From Pseudoxanthomonas sp. z9 (GTDB lineage: Bacteria > Pseudomonadota > Gammaproteobacteria > Xanthomonadales > Xanthomonadaceae), in NCBI RefSeq assembly GCF_006542425.1, contig NZ_VFID01000003.1:1-64000 (forward strand): a stretch of 64,000 bases of DNA, given 5' to 3'. The notes under the pieces are model-generated. The model saw only the letters and a list, made by a program, of their open reading frames with translations, was not told the origin of the DNA and made no database searches. Shown piece after piece: positions 8,931 through 17,694 of this stretch (positions are counted from its first letter, which is position 1; each line of letters opens with the position of its first letter). The position numbers and the translations under genes were made by a program.

Positions 8931-8964
8931 ACCCGTGAGGGGAACACCCGTTCCCCTCACGGGT
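8931..8964. terminator. Strong hairpin between convergent genes
   Basis: ACCCGTGAGGGGAAC (8931-8945) pairs perfectly with GTTCCCCTCACGGGT (8950-8964) around an ACCC loop, a 15-base-pair stem. It sits in the 76-base space between the convergent GST and EF-hand genes, so it is best read as a bidirectional transcript end. No T-tract follows on either strand, so it may act through RNA stability or Rho instead of intrinsic termination. Confidence 0.65.
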
Positions 8965-8969
8965 ACTAG

Positions 8970-9257
8970 CTAGCGTTGGCCGCCGCGTCGTCTTCCGACC
9001 AGTTCGCTGGCCGCCGCGCGGAGTTCCTCGCGTGAAATCCTGTCGTCGCGATCCGCGTCGATGCGATCGAAATGCTCGGCCAGCTTAGGCAGGGAAGCGT
9101 CGGCTTCGGCACGACTGATGTAGCCGTCCTGATCCGTATCAGCGGATTGCAGGCGTTCCTGGAGCGCCTGCTTGCGCGCGCCGCGACCTTGCTGTGCATC
9201 CGCGGCGAACGAAGCCAGCAACAAGCTTGCCAGCAGGGTGAAATGAATGCTTTTCAT
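8970..9257 (-). CDS. Exported EF-hand calcium-binding protein
   Basis: The 95-residue protein has a signal peptide (FTLLASLLLASFAADA) and two EF-hand loops: DTDQDGYISRAE and DADRDDRISREE, both with acidic residues at loop positions 1, 3, 5 and 12, as needed for calcium. Mature size is about 73 residues, so it is essentially one EF-hand pair. Such small periplasmic proteins are common in Xanthomonadaceae; their roles are mostly unknown. It faces the next small exported gene 46 bases upstream on the same strand, and the two may be cotranscribed. The C-terminus is Arg/Gly-rich (GRRRGGQR). Confidence 0.9.
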   Translation of the reverse strand: MKSIHFTLLASLLLASFAADAQQGRGARKQALQERLQSADTDQDGYISRAEADASLPKLAEHFDRIDADRDDRISREELRAAASELVGRRRGGQR

Positions 9258-9303
9258 GGATGGGATCCTGTCTATGGGAATTCAACGTTCCGGGTTGTCG
9301 CAA

Positions 9304-9822
9304 TCAGCGCTGGCGGCAGGGCGCGGGATCACCATTGGCATCGTGGCAACTCCCGGAGTAGCTGACCTTTCCGTCGGAGAATGCGAGCGAGCCGTCGTAG
9401 TGGCCGCCATCGCGCGTGGTGAGCGTGGTGGCGCGGGTGCCGGAGACGCTGCCGTCCGCGCTCCGGCTGATGCTGCCGGAACGGTCGACGCCCGCACCGC
9501 CGGGACCATGGAGCGAGATATCGCGCTGGCCACTCGCATTCCCGGCGTCATCACGCTGGCGGGAGACCTGGTAGCCGGCGGTCCCGCCCCGATGACCCTG
9601 TGCCGAGCCCTGCCGATTGAGCGAGGCGTTTCCATGCCCGTCCGCCTGCCAATGGCGGCTCCGCCGGGACTCGAAACGGGCATTCGAGCGGGCCGCTTCG
9701 ACCTCGCCGGCATGCGGGCTCCGTTCCACATGCCGGAAACGCTCGCGTCCGACCGCCCACTGGCAACTGGCCAGTGCTATCGCGAAAACAAACATCCGGG
9801 TCCAGACAGGGACTGTGTTCAT
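9304..9822 (-). CDS. Exported Gly/Ser/Arg-rich protein of unknown function
   Basis: I do not recognise the family. The start at 9822 (MNTVPVWTRM) is chosen because AAGGA precedes it at normal spacing and it gives a signal-peptide-like N-terminus (FVFAIALASCQWAVG); the frame continues upstream to 9900 without support. The mature part is low-complexity and hydrophilic, with alternating Gly, Ser, Asn, Arg and Thr and repeated short units of the type GNASGQRDISLHGPGG, DRSGSISRSADGSVSG and DGGHYDGSLAFSDGKVSYSG. This suggests an elongated beta-structured secreted or surface protein. The end has two Cys (GSCHDANGDPAPCRQR), perhaps a disulfide. It lies upstream of the EF-hand gene and divergent from the two-component system. 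Confidence 0.65.
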   Translation of the reverse strand: MNTVPVWTRMFVFAIALASCQWAVGRERFRHVERSPHAGEVEAARSNARFESRRSRHWQADGHGNASLNRQGSAQGHRGGTAGYQVSRQRDDAGNASGQRDISLHGPGGAGVDRSGSISRSADGSVSGTRATTLTTRDGGHYDGSLAFSDGKVSYSGSCHDANGDPAPCRQR

Positions 9823-10004
9823 GGTGGTTCCTTCGGTAGGGGTTGGCCGGGAATTCCGGCGCATCCACGCTAATCGCGCTGCGCTCCCTCCATCGCACAC
9901 GGATGTAAACCACCGTTTCTCCCGGGCGTTCCAGAAACATCCGCTTACAAATCGGCACCGGTTCCGCGCTGCCGGCGACCGGCATTGCCGACATAGTGAC
10001 CGCC

Positions 10005-10727
10005 ATGAACGAATCCACGCCGTCCCGCATCCTGATCGTCGATGACGACGCCCGCCTTCGCGAGCTGCTGTGCCGTTATCTGCGCGAATCGGGCCTGCAT
10101 GCCAAAGGCGTGGCCGACGGCAGGGACATGGATGTCGCCCTGGGCCGTGATCACTACGACCTCGTCGTGCTCGACCTCATGCTGCCGGGCGAGGACGGGC
10201 TGGCCCTGTGCCGCCGGCTACGCTCGCAGGACGACGCCGTTGCCGTGGTCATGCTCACCGCCAAGGGCGATGACGTGGACCGCATCGTCGGGCTGGAGAT
10301 GGGCGCCGACGACTACATTCCCAAACCGGTCAATCCGCGCGAACTGGTGGCGCGGATACGCAGCGTATTGCGACGTTCCCACCGCGTTCCCGGCGCCCCT
10401 TCGCCCGAGGCCGGATGCCTGCGATTCGGGGCGTTCACCCTGGACATGGCGGCCAGGACGCTGCATCGCCATGGACGCCCCCTGCGGATGACCGGCGGCG
10501 AATTCGCCGTGCTCTCGGTGCTCGCGCGCCATCCCCATACCACCCTGAGCCGCGACCGCCTGATGAGCCTGGCGCGCGGCCGCGGCCTGGAGGTAATGGG
10601 CAGGAGCATCGACATCACCATCGTCCGCCTGCGCAAGCTGGTCGAGGAAGACCCGCGCCGGCCACGCCTGATCCAGACGGTATGGGGCGCCGGCTATGTG
10701 TTCGTCCCGCCGGCGGAGGACGCATGA
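10005..10727 (+). CDS. OmpR-family response regulator
   Basis: The protein (240 residues from the ATG at 10005; a GTG at 9996 is possible) has a receiver domain with the acidic pocket IVDDDARL, the phospho-acceptor in LVVLDLMLPGEDG near residue 55, the conserved Thr in VVMLTAKGDD and the Lys in IPKPVNPREL. The C-terminal half is the OmpR winged helix (FTLDMAARTLHRHGRPLRMT, then the recognition helix region ending TVWGAGYVF). It is phosphorylated by the kinase encoded next, whose ATG overlaps this stop codon (ATGA at 10724). The closest named relatives by pattern are OmpR-like regulators. Targets may include the adjoining esterase and propeller genes. Confidence 0.93.
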   Translation: MNESTPSRILIVDDDARLRELLCRYLRESGLHAKGVADGRDMDVALGRDHYDLVVLDLMLPGEDGLALCRRLRSQDDAVAVVMLTAKGDDVDRIVGLEMGADDYIPKPVNPRELVARIRSVLRRSHRVPGAPSPEAGCLRFGAFTLDMAARTLHRHGRPLRMTGGEFAVLSVLARHPHTTLSRDRLMSLARGRGLEVMGRSIDITIVRLRKLVEEDPRRPRLIQTVWGAGYVFVPPAEDA

Positions 10728-12028
10728 ATCCGCGCATGAATTCGGGCATGATCCCGCGCATCAACCGGCCATCGACGGTGTTCGGACAACTGGTGGCGGT
10801 CATCTCGCTGTGCCTGCTGGGCGCGTTCGTGCTGACCTTTCTGCTGGTCCGGGAACTGTGGGTGCGTCCGGCGGCGGAACAGTCCTATCGGGTGATGGAT
10901 GGCTTCGCCAGGACCGTGGAGACGCTTGCCCGGAAGGAACCGACCGACACCACGGTGGGCCGCCTGCAGGCCGCCGGCCTGCGTATCCAGACCACTCCGC
11001 CCGTGGACACGCGGCCCCGGATCGCGCCCTACCTGCGTGAACTGGCGTCGCTTTCGGGGGCCGGGGATGTGGCGCCGCGCGAGGTCCGGATTGCGGACGG
11101 CCCCGGCGGGCGACCGGTCCTCTGGCTCAGGCTGCGGACGGAGCCTTCATTGTGGATTTCATTCGCGCGCGAACGGGCGCAGGGCGAGGTGCGCTGGCTG
11201 CCGCTGCTGATCCTGCTGGCATGCGCGCTCGCGGTGCTGGTGGCGGCGGGATGTTTCGCCCGCAGGCTGGTCATCCCCCTGCGCCGCCTGGCGCAGCACG
11301 CACCGGACGTGGTGCGCGGCGAATGGCCGCGCCTGCCGTTGCCCCAGGCTTCGCGGGAGGTGGTGGAACTGGCGCAGGCGCTTGGCCGGGCGGGCGATGA
11401 CCTTCGCGCGATGATGGACGATCGCAACCTGATGCTCGCCGGCATATCGCACGACCTGCGCACGCCGATGATGCGGTTGCAGTACGCGGTGGAGTTGCTG
11501 CCGGGGACCGATCCGGAACTGCGCGCGGGCATGCATCGGGATATCGAGGAGATGGACGACATCCTCGGACAGTTCATCGCCTATGCCCGCGATGGCAGGG
11601 ATGAAAACAATCGCACCCTCGATCTGGCGGCCATCTGCCGGCAGGTTGTCGCCGCCTCCGGCGTGGATTGGCAACTGCGGGTTCCCGACCAGGCGTGGCT
11701 GCGCGGGCGACCGATGGCCCTGCTCCGGGCGCTGGAGAACCTGGTGACCAACGCGCTTCGGCACGGTGCCCCGCCCTATGAACTGCGGCTCCGGCGGGAG
11801 GGCGATGCGTGGTGCGTCGACGTCATCGACCACGGTCCGGGCATGCCGCCCGGTCATTCGCGCGAAGCGCGCAAGCCTTTCGTCCATGACGCCACGCGCG
11901 GTGGCAGCGGCCTGGGCCTGGCCATCGTCGAGCGGATCGCGGCCCAGCACGCGGGCGATCTCCAACTCGGTTCCCACCTGCCGCACGGGCTGCGGGCCAC
12001 GCTGCGGCTGAAGTCCAACCTGGAATGA
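10724..12028 (+). CDS. EnvZ-like sensor histidine kinase
   Basis: The 434-residue membrane kinase starts at the ATG overlapping the regulator stop. A first membrane segment at about 20-42 (VAVISLCLLGAFVLTFLL) is followed by a periplasmic sensor of about 120 residues, a second segment at about 162-183 (LPLLILLACALAVLVAAG), a HAMP linker (RRLVIPLRRLAQH), the phospho-acceptor H-box GISHDLRTPMMRLQYAVELL, an N-box (ALENLVTNALRHG), and G-boxes (DHGPGMPP, GGSGLGLAIVERI). The sequence resembles EnvZ/RstB-type kinases that pair with OmpR-type regulators. Signal unknown. The frame is open further upstream inside the regulator gene but that part is not this protein. Confidence 0.92.
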   Translation: MNPRMNSGMIPRINRPSTVFGQLVAVISLCLLGAFVLTFLLVRELWVRPAAEQSYRVMDGFARTVETLARKEPTDTTVGRLQAAGLRIQTTPPVDTRPRIAPYLRELASLSGAGDVAPREVRIADGPGGRPVLWLRLRTEPSLWISFARERAQGEVRWLPLLILLACALAVLVAAGCFARRLVIPLRRLAQHAPDVVRGEWPRLPLPQASREVVELAQALGRAGDDLRAMMDDRNLMLAGISHDLRTPMMRLQYAVELLPGTDPELRAGMHRDIEEMDDILGQFIAYARDGRDENNRTLDLAAICRQVVAASGVDWQLRVPDQAWLRGRPMALLRALENLVTNALRHGAPPYELRLRREGDAWCVDVIDHGPGMPPGHSREARKPFVHDATRGGSGLGLAIVERIAAQHAGDLQLGSHLPHGLRATLRLKSNLE

Positions 12029-12885
12029 TCATGCGCCTTTCGACATTGCGTCCATGCCTGCTGGCCGCCCTCCTCGCCTTCCTGCTACCTGCCGCCAAAG
12101 CGGCCGAAACCGAGCTTCCTGCGGGCACGCGCGTGCTTGCCGACGTCGCCTACGGGGACAACGCCAGGCAGAGATTCGATGTCTACCTGCCCGCGGAAGC
12201 CAGGAACGCGCCGGTGCTCTTCATCATCCATGGCGGTGCGTGGCGCAATGGCTGGAAGGACCATCGCGGCCTGATTGCGAACAAGGCCGCGCACTGGATT
12301 CCCAAGGGCTATGTGATCGTATCGACCGACTATCGCCTGCTCCCCGAGGCGGATCCACGGGTCCAGGCCGAGGATGTCGCCCGCGCCATCGCGAAGGCAC
12401 AGGCATTGGCACCGGGCTGGGGCGGCGACCCGGCCCGTTTCATCCTGATGGGTCATTCGGCGGGCGCGCACCTGGCGCTGTTGCTGGCGACGGATCCCGT
12501 ACGCCTGACGAAGCACGGGGCACGCCCGCCACGGGGTGTCATTTCACTGGACAGCGGCGCGGTGGATGTCGTCGGAATCATGCGGACTGTTCCGCATCCC
12601 GCCCTGTACGACGCTGCATTCGGTGATTCCCCGGCGTACTGGCAAGCCGTATCGCCGCATCATCTCCTGGCCCCCGGAGCGCCGCCGATGCTGCTGGTGT
12701 GCGCTTCGCGTCGCCAAGACGCCTGTCCGCCTTCCTGGCGGTTCTCGCGCAAGGCGACGTCGCTGGGCGTCCGCGTGGAGGTGATGGAACAGGATCTGTC
12801 CCACATGGCGATCAATCGGGAACTCGGCTTGCCGGGCGCCTACACGGAGCAGGTGGATGCCTTCATTGAACGCATCGACAGATAG
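12025..12885 (+). CDS. Exported alpha/beta hydrolase (BD-FAE / HGGxW esterase group)
   Basis: The 286-residue protein has a signal peptide (STLRPCLLAALLAFLLPAAKA) and the fold of bifunctional feruloyl/acetyl esterases: oxyanion motif FIIHGGAWRNGWKDH, nucleophile in MGHSAGAHLAL near residue 150, and the catalytic His in DLSHMAINRELG near residue 265. It acts in the periplasm or outside. Its ATG overlaps the kinase stop codon (ATGATCATG at 12025), so the three genes are translationally coupled, an unusual arrangement that suggests the esterase belongs to the two-component output. Substrate not evident; acetyl or feruloyl esters of plant polysaccharides are possible. Confidence 0.85.
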   Translation: MIMRLSTLRPCLLAALLAFLLPAAKAAETELPAGTRVLADVAYGDNARQRFDVYLPAEARNAPVLFIIHGGAWRNGWKDHRGLIANKAAHWIPKGYVIVSTDYRLLPEADPRVQAEDVARAIAKAQALAPGWGGDPARFILMGHSAGAHLALLLATDPVRLTKHGARPPRGVISLDSGAVDVVGIMRTVPHPALYDAAFGDSPAYWQAVSPHHLLAPGAPPMLLVCASRRQDACPPSWRFSRKATSLGVRVEVMEQDLSHMAINRELGLPGAYTEQVDAFIERIDR

Positions 12886-12945
12886 GCGGCCCGTACAAAC
12901 CGCGCAGCACACGCCCGAGCCATTTCTTTCGAGGAGTTTGACGTG

Positions 12946-14211
12946 ATGGATCTGTCGGCCCTTGCGCTGGGATTTGTCCTGGCCGCACCCGTTGTCGTTC
13001 CGGAACGGGATTCGATGTATGCGCCTGGCTGGTCGGCCACCCATGCCGATGCATCGAACAGCGACTACAGCCCGGTGCGGGGATCCGCGCGCGTCGCGCA
13101 CGCCTGGTCCCGTTCCTTCGAGGGCATGATCAACCTGGGGCCGACCAGTGATGGCCATGGACAGTTGTACGTCACCACCAGCGGACCCGGTTGTCGGCTG
13201 CACGCGCTGGATCGGGCGACCGGCCGGACGCTCTGGTGCACCGATGCGCTAAACCGCCTCGCCGTGGCTTCCTCGCCGCTGCTGGACGCGGATCGCAATC
13301 TGTACATCGCCGATGGCGCGTCGATGCATTCGTTCCGGCACGATGGTGGCAAGCGCTGGAAAACGCCCCTCATCGGATTCCCGTTGTCGGCCCAGTTCAC
13401 TGCCGATGGCGATCTGGTTTTCATCACCCATGTGGGTGTCATTTACCGCCTGGACCGCATGACCGGGAAAACCGTCATCAATCCCATCGAACTGATCCCG
13501 GATCCCGTCTTCGACCCCTCCCGGGACGCGCTTGCCTGCATGCGTGGCACCCGGGCATGTCCGAGCGCCAACACGCCCGCGCTGGATCGGCGCGCTGGCA
13601 GGTTCATCTTCACATTCTGGGCACCGGAATCACCCGCGGCCGGCGTCCGTTCGATGAAGATCCTGGCCGGCGCGGACACCAAGGGCATCACCGCCGATTG
13701 GACCCATGACACGCTCCCGGGCGGGAGCGCGGCCAGTCCGAGTCTGTCGGCGGATGGCAGCCGGGTCTACCTGACCGACAACAACCAGCGCTTGCTGGCA
13801 CTCGATGCGCGTACCGGCGAGCGCGTGTGGAGCATCGACATCGGTTACTCCGCGGGTGGCAGTCCCTCCGTCTCGCCCGACGGCATCATCCTGCCCGCCG
13901 GTGGTGGCGATGCTCCCCTCATGGCCATTCGCGATCTGGGAAACCAGCCGCGCGTTCTATGGCGCAGGGACGACCTGCAGAACCGGGGCATCGCGACCCA
14001 GACCGCAGGTCACCTCGCCTACGCAACGGTCGCCAAGGGAGGTGGAACGCTGGATCTGATCGTCGTGGACACCCGGACCGGCAAGGTCCATGACAGGGAA
14101 CATCTGCCCGGCAAGCCGATGTTCACCGTCGGAACCACCGTGGATTCGGATGGCACCGTTTATGTCCCGACCATACGTGGTGGGCTTCACGCCTATGTGC
14201 CTGTCCAGTAG
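12946..14211 (+). CDS. Exported PQQ-like beta-propeller protein
   Basis: The 421-residue protein (ATG 12946; a GTG at 12943 is equally placed behind GAGGAG) has a short hydrophobic N-terminus and then repeated propeller blades with the pattern of PQQ/quinoprotein repeats: LHALDRATGRTLWCT, IYRLDRMTGKTV, LLALDARTGERVWSIDIG and LIVVDTRTGKVHD. There are about seven repeats. No PQQ-dehydrogenase catalytic Asp/Cys-Cys site is obvious, so this is probably a binding or scaffolding propeller like BamB and not an enzyme. Two Cys pairs (PGCRL/WCT and CMRGTRACPS) may form disulfides. It follows the esterase by 60 bases and may be in the same regulon. Confidence 0.8.
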   Translation: MDLSALALGFVLAAPVVVPERDSMYAPGWSATHADASNSDYSPVRGSARVAHAWSRSFEGMINLGPTSDGHGQLYVTTSGPGCRLHALDRATGRTLWCTDALNRLAVASSPLLDADRNLYIADGASMHSFRHDGGKRWKTPLIGFPLSAQFTADGDLVFITHVGVIYRLDRMTGKTVINPIELIPDPVFDPSRDALACMRGTRACPSANTPALDRRAGRFIFTFWAPESPAAGVRSMKILAGADTKGITADWTHDTLPGGSAASPSLSADGSRVYLTDNNQRLLALDARTGERVWSIDIGYSAGGSPSVSPDGIILPAGGGDAPLMAIRDLGNQPRVLWRRDDLQNRGIATQTAGHLAYATVAKGGGTLDLIVVDTRTGKVHDREHLPGKPMFTVGTTVDSDGTVYVPTIRGGLHAYVPVQ

Positions 14212-14321
14212 CAACCGTCTACCGCGATGACGCGATAGACAAGCGCCAGGCTCGGCATGCGGACTGCACCCGGACGCGGAAAGCGATCAAGCCTGCCTGG
14301 ACGAACTCCCTGCCGCGCCAA

Positions 14322-16253
14322 TCAATGCGCGGTACTCCTGGTATCGGATGCCGGGCTGTCCACGGCAGACGCCGGGGCTGCCGGACGGGAGTCCTCGCTC
14401 ATCGCCATCACCGCGAACAGCATCCAGGTGGTGTGCGGAATCCACTGCTCCACCCAGCGCCACTGTTCCGAGTCCGGACCCGGTGCGAAGGTGATGCCGG
14501 CGCCGGTATCGCTGCCCACCGCGCCGGTGATGCCGTTGGAGATGCCGCCCACGAACATTTCGCCGGCGCTCTCCAGGACCGTGGGCGGGTTCTTATGGCC
14601 GAAGCCGTACAGCATGGACATGCCGTACGGGTTGCGGCCCAGCGTCCAGTCGAGCTGGGCCTGCGCATAACCGGCCTGATCGCCGGACAGGCCGTACCCG
14701 GCGTTGCCATTCGCGGCCAGCTTGCGGCCGCCGATGACCATGGCCGCGCTGAGCGATGCCAGGCGGGCGCTTTCGCCCTGCCACCAGTAGCCGGTTTCAT
14801 TGCGGTGTGGAATGAAAAATCCTTCCAGCACCTCGCCCGCGGCCTTGCCGTTCTGCGTGAGCTGGAAGCGTTGGCGGGCATAGCCATACGGATTGGACAC
14901 CGCCTGGGTGATGGCCAGTTCGTGTTTCAGCGCTGAACCGATGGCGTCCAGTGCGCGCTGGCGGCGCGCCTGTTCCGGTTCGATATCGGCGTAGGCGGAC
15001 AGGCTGATCACCGGCAAGCCGGCTTCGGCCGCATGGTAGTAAGGACGGCTGCCGCCATCGCTGACGAAGCCGCCATCGGCCTGCTGGCGTGCCATCAGGC
15101 CGATGGCGCGCTCGCGCGCATCGTCGAGATAGCGTTGCTCGCCGGTCGCATTGTGCAGTTCCACCAGCGCCATCAGCGCGGTGTAGTCGTCGATGATGTT
15201 TTCCTTGCCGTCTGCGCAGTACTGCGGATTGAACTGGCGCAGGTGCGCGTACGCGCGCTGTGCATCGGCCAGATAGGTCGCGCCGTCGAACTCGCCATGA
15301 CGTCCCGCCTGTTTGGCCAGCATCGACGCCCGCGCGAGCGCCGCGATCGCCATGCCGCCGCCGGCGCGGAAGGCCGAGCGATACAGGGTGGTATAGGTTC
15401 CCGCCGCGCCCTCGTAGCCGGTGACCATGCGCTTGGCGCCGGGCGTGCCCCACTGGTCGAACACCGTGGTGTAGAAATAGCCTTCCGCATCCAGGATGCG
15501 GTGCAGGTAATCCGCTCCCCAGAACGCCTCGTCCTCGACCTGCTTCTGCAGGCCGTGGGCGGCGAACAGCGCCTTGCGCGTATCCGCGCCGTAGGCCAGC
15601 ACCCAGACCGCCATCGACGCCTGCTGCGGATTGAAGTGATTGGCGTAGCCGAGATGGGAGAGGTACTTGCCCTTGTCGCCGCCGGCATCCTGCCAGCCGC
15701 CCCACACGTTCACCCGGCGCGAGGTCTGGAAGATGGGCACGTCGCGATCGGCCGGATCGGTGTGGCGGCTGCGCTGGAAGTAGCCCAGCAGTTGCGCGCC
15801 GGTCGTCGCGAAGACGGCGTTGTCGCGTACCGGTACCGGCGTCGACACCGCGTGCTGGCCGCCGATGGCCACGTCCACCTGGTACTGGCCACTCTGTTCG
15901 GCATCGGAAAAGTCGACGCTGAAATAGCGCTTGCCCGGCGCCCATTCGGTGAAGGGCGGCAGCGGCCGGAGATCGCCGCTGCGTATCGGCTTGCCGTCAC
16001 GCAGCAGCGTGTAGCGCCCTTCCGTGGCATCCCCGCGGTACTCGACGATGGCCTGCTTCGGCCCCCGCCGCTCCAGCGCCACCTGGTTGATCTGGACCAG
16101 CAGCGGCTCGGTGGGCAGGCTCACCGAGACCGTGGTCGCGGACACCTCTGCCGGACGCGCGGGCATTGCGGCGCCCAGGGCCGCCAGCGCCATTGTCAGG
16201 ACGGCGGCCAGGCGGACAGTCTTGCGGGAATGCGGCAAAGGGGTCATGGGCAC
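14322..16253 (-). CDS. GH9 family glycoside hydrolase with N-terminal Ig-like domain
   Basis: The 643-residue protein has a signal peptide (1-35), a CelD_N-type Ig-like domain at about 45-125 (VQINQVALERRGPKQAIV... FSVDFSDAEQSGQYQVDV), and a GH9 (alpha/alpha)6 barrel. Catalytic base region: GGWQDAGGDKGKY near residue 190, where classical GH9 cellulases have GGW-D-AGD-KY; here one extra Gly sits before the second Asp. Further GH9 landmarks are LDWTLGRNPYGMSMLYGFG and the terminal EQWIPHTTWML, whose Glu aligns with the catalytic acid. The C-terminal 25 residues are a Pro/Ala/Ser tail. GH9 includes endoglucanases and exo-glucosaminidases; which applies is open. Divergent from the ROK regulator, with a sugar kinase, transporter and receptor nearby. 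Start 16253 or 16247. Confidence 0.85.
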   Translation of the reverse strand: MPMTPLPHSRKTVRLAAVLTMALAALGAAMPARPAEVSATTVSVSLPTEPLLVQINQVALERRGPKQAIVEYRGDATEGRYTLLRDGKPIRSGDLRPLPPFTEWAPGKRYFSVDFSDAEQSGQYQVDVAIGGQHAVSTPVPVRDNAVFATTGAQLLGYFQRSRHTDPADRDVPIFQTSRRVNVWGGWQDAGGDKGKYLSHLGYANHFNPQQASMAVWVLAYGADTRKALFAAHGLQKQVEDEAFWGADYLHRILDAEGYFYTTVFDQWGTPGAKRMVTGYEGAAGTYTTLYRSAFRAGGGMAIAALARASMLAKQAGRHGEFDGATYLADAQRAYAHLRQFNPQYCADGKENIIDDYTALMALVELHNATGEQRYLDDARERAIGLMARQQADGGFVSDGGSRPYYHAAEAGLPVISLSAYADIEPEQARRQRALDAIGSALKHELAITQAVSNPYGYARQRFQLTQNGKAAGEVLEGFFIPHRNETGYWWQGESARLASLSAAMVIGGRKLAANGNAGYGLSGDQAGYAQAQLDWTLGRNPYGMSMLYGFGHKNPPTVLESAGEMFVGGISNGITGAVGSDTGAGITFAPGPDSEQWRWVEQWIPHTTWMLFAVMAMSEDSRPAAPASAVDSPASDTRSTAH

Positions 16254-16382
16254 CGTTCCGGATAGACTAGGCCACGCAACTTAGCCATGCATTCGGGCGC
16301 CGTCAATAAATATTTCATATGGATGTATGAATAATATGGATACGAGCCTCCCCTCCCCTACGTGCAACCGGTTTGAACGCCT
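16254..16382. promoter_or_regulatory. Divergent GH9/ROK promoter region with AT-rich palindrome
   Basis: The 129-base space between the divergent GH9 and ROK genes has an AT-rich core at about 16302-16342, striking in this GC-rich DNA. It contains TTCATA-TGGATG-TATGAA (16313-16330 region), a perfect six-base inverted repeat with a six-base gap, extended imperfectly by ATATT on the left and AATAT on the right. This is a reasonable binding site for the ROK repressor, controlling both directions. The ROK gene shows no Shine-Dalgarno before its ATG. Confidence 0.5.
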
Positions 16383-17633
16383 ATGAACATCGGCCGCGGT
16401 GCTACCCAGCAGTCCAGCGCCCCCTACAACCGCCGCCTCGTGCTGGATTTCATCCGCCAGCATGGCGCGGCCTCGCGCAAGGACATCCAGGAAAAGGTTT
16501 CGCTGAGCCCGCAGACAGTGGCCAACATCACCAATGAGCTGGAGTCCATCGGCCTGATCGTCTCGCGCCGGCAGAAGGACCTGAAAACCCGCGGCCAACC
16601 GCCCATCGCCTTCGAAATCAATCCCGACGCCGGCCAGTCCATCGGCATCAGCCTGGAACCGGGCCGCGCCTCGGGCGCGCTGGTCAACCTGGTCGGCCGG
16701 ATCGACGCCCGTTTCGAGGTGCAGTTGCAGGGCTGTGATCGCCCGCAGCTGCTAGCCGGGCTGCTGGAACTGGTGGCCAACCTGCGCCGGCAGGCCAACG
16801 CCCGGGTCTGGGGCATCGGCGTGGCCCTGCCCGGCCCGCTCGGCGATACCGAACTGAGCTTCGTCGGCCCCACCGCGCTGGAGGGCTGGAAGGATCTGTC
16901 CATCCTCGACCAGTTGCAGGAAGCCACCGGCCTGCCCCTGTTCCACAGCGTCGACAGCGTCGCCGGCGCGCTCGGCGAGACCCTGTACGGCGTGGCCCGG
17001 CACCTGGACACCTTCTTCTACCTGCACCTGAGCATGGGCCTGGGCGGTTCGCTGATCGTGGGCCGCAACCACTACCGCGGCGCCGACGGCAACGCCACCG
17101 AGATTGGCCACGTACCGGTCGTGCCCGGCGGCACACCCTGCTATTGCGGCAACCAGGGCTGCCTGGAGCGTTACCTGTCATTGCACTCGCTGGCCGAGGC
17201 GCTGGGGCTGGACGACGGGCAGATCCGCACGCCGGAGCTGCTCGACCGGCTGGATGATCCCAATGACGCGCCCCTCCAGCAGTGGTGCCTGCAGGCGGCC
17301 CAGCGCCTGCGCGATGCCATCTGCATGATCGAGAACCTGTTCGATCCGCAGACCATCGTCATCGGCGGGTCCGCGCCGCAGAAGCTGGTCCGGCGACTGG
17401 TCGAACTGGCCCAGCCGCTGCACCGCTCGGTGCGCGGCCGTCCCGCGCCGGAGCTGCCGCGGGTGATGATCTCGCAGCGCGAGGAGGACTGTTCGCTGCT
17501 GGGCGCCGCGGTGCTGCCCATCCACGAACTGCTCTCGCCGCGCCTGCAGGGGCTGCAGAAGGACGATGCCGGCGACGCGCAGGCCGCGGAGCTGCTGGGT
17601 CACCGCATGGCCAATGGTGGGCGCCGAATATAA
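16383..17633 (+). CDS. ROK family transcriptional repressor
   Basis: The 416-residue protein has an N-terminal winged helix (FIRQHGAASRKDIQEKVSLSPQTVANITNELESIGLI, about 20-56) fused to a ROK domain. The zinc-binding ROK signature is GHVPVVPGGTPCYCGNQGCLE near residues 240-260 with the CxCGxxGCxE motif. The ATP-binding DxGxT motif of true ROK kinases is replaced by SIGISLEPG, so this is a sensor and not a kinase, as in NagC, XylR and Mlc. It should release DNA on binding a sugar or sugar phosphate produced by the neighbouring GH9 and kinase products. Divergent from GH9 and immediately upstream of the kinase-transporter-receptor run. Confidence 0.9.
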   Translation: MNIGRGATQQSSAPYNRRLVLDFIRQHGAASRKDIQEKVSLSPQTVANITNELESIGLIVSRRQKDLKTRGQPPIAFEINPDAGQSIGISLEPGRASGALVNLVGRIDARFEVQLQGCDRPQLLAGLLELVANLRRQANARVWGIGVALPGPLGDTELSFVGPTALEGWKDLSILDQLQEATGLPLFHSVDSVAGALGETLYGVARHLDTFFYLHLSMGLGGSLIVGRNHYRGADGNATEIGHVPVVPGGTPCYCGNQGCLERYLSLHSLAEALGLDDGQIRTPELLDRLDDPNDAPLQQWCLQAAQRLRDAICMIENLFDPQTIVIGGSAPQKLVRRLVELAQPLHRSVRGRPAPELPRVMISQREEDCSLLGAAVLPIHELLSPRLQGLQKDDAGDAQAAELLGHRMANGGRRI

Positions 17634-17641
17634 TTAAACTT

Positions 17642-17687
17642 CCACTGGATATTTTTATTGACAGTGGTGAATCGGGGTGCCTATAGT
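17642..17687 (+). promoter_or_regulatory. Sigma-70 promoter with palindrome for the sugar kinase operon
   Basis: TTGACA (17658-17663), an 18-base spacer and TATAGT (17682-17687) form a good promoter in the 61 bases between the ROK stop and the kinase ATG. The -10 box ends seven bases before the ATG at 17695, so transcription would begin at or next to the start codon and the message would be leaderless. A perfect inverted repeat, CCACTG (17642-17647) and CAGTGG (17662-17667), 14 bases apart, brackets the -35 box and is a plausible operator for the ROK repressor. Confidence 0.7.
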
Positions 17688-17694
17688 CGGCCCC

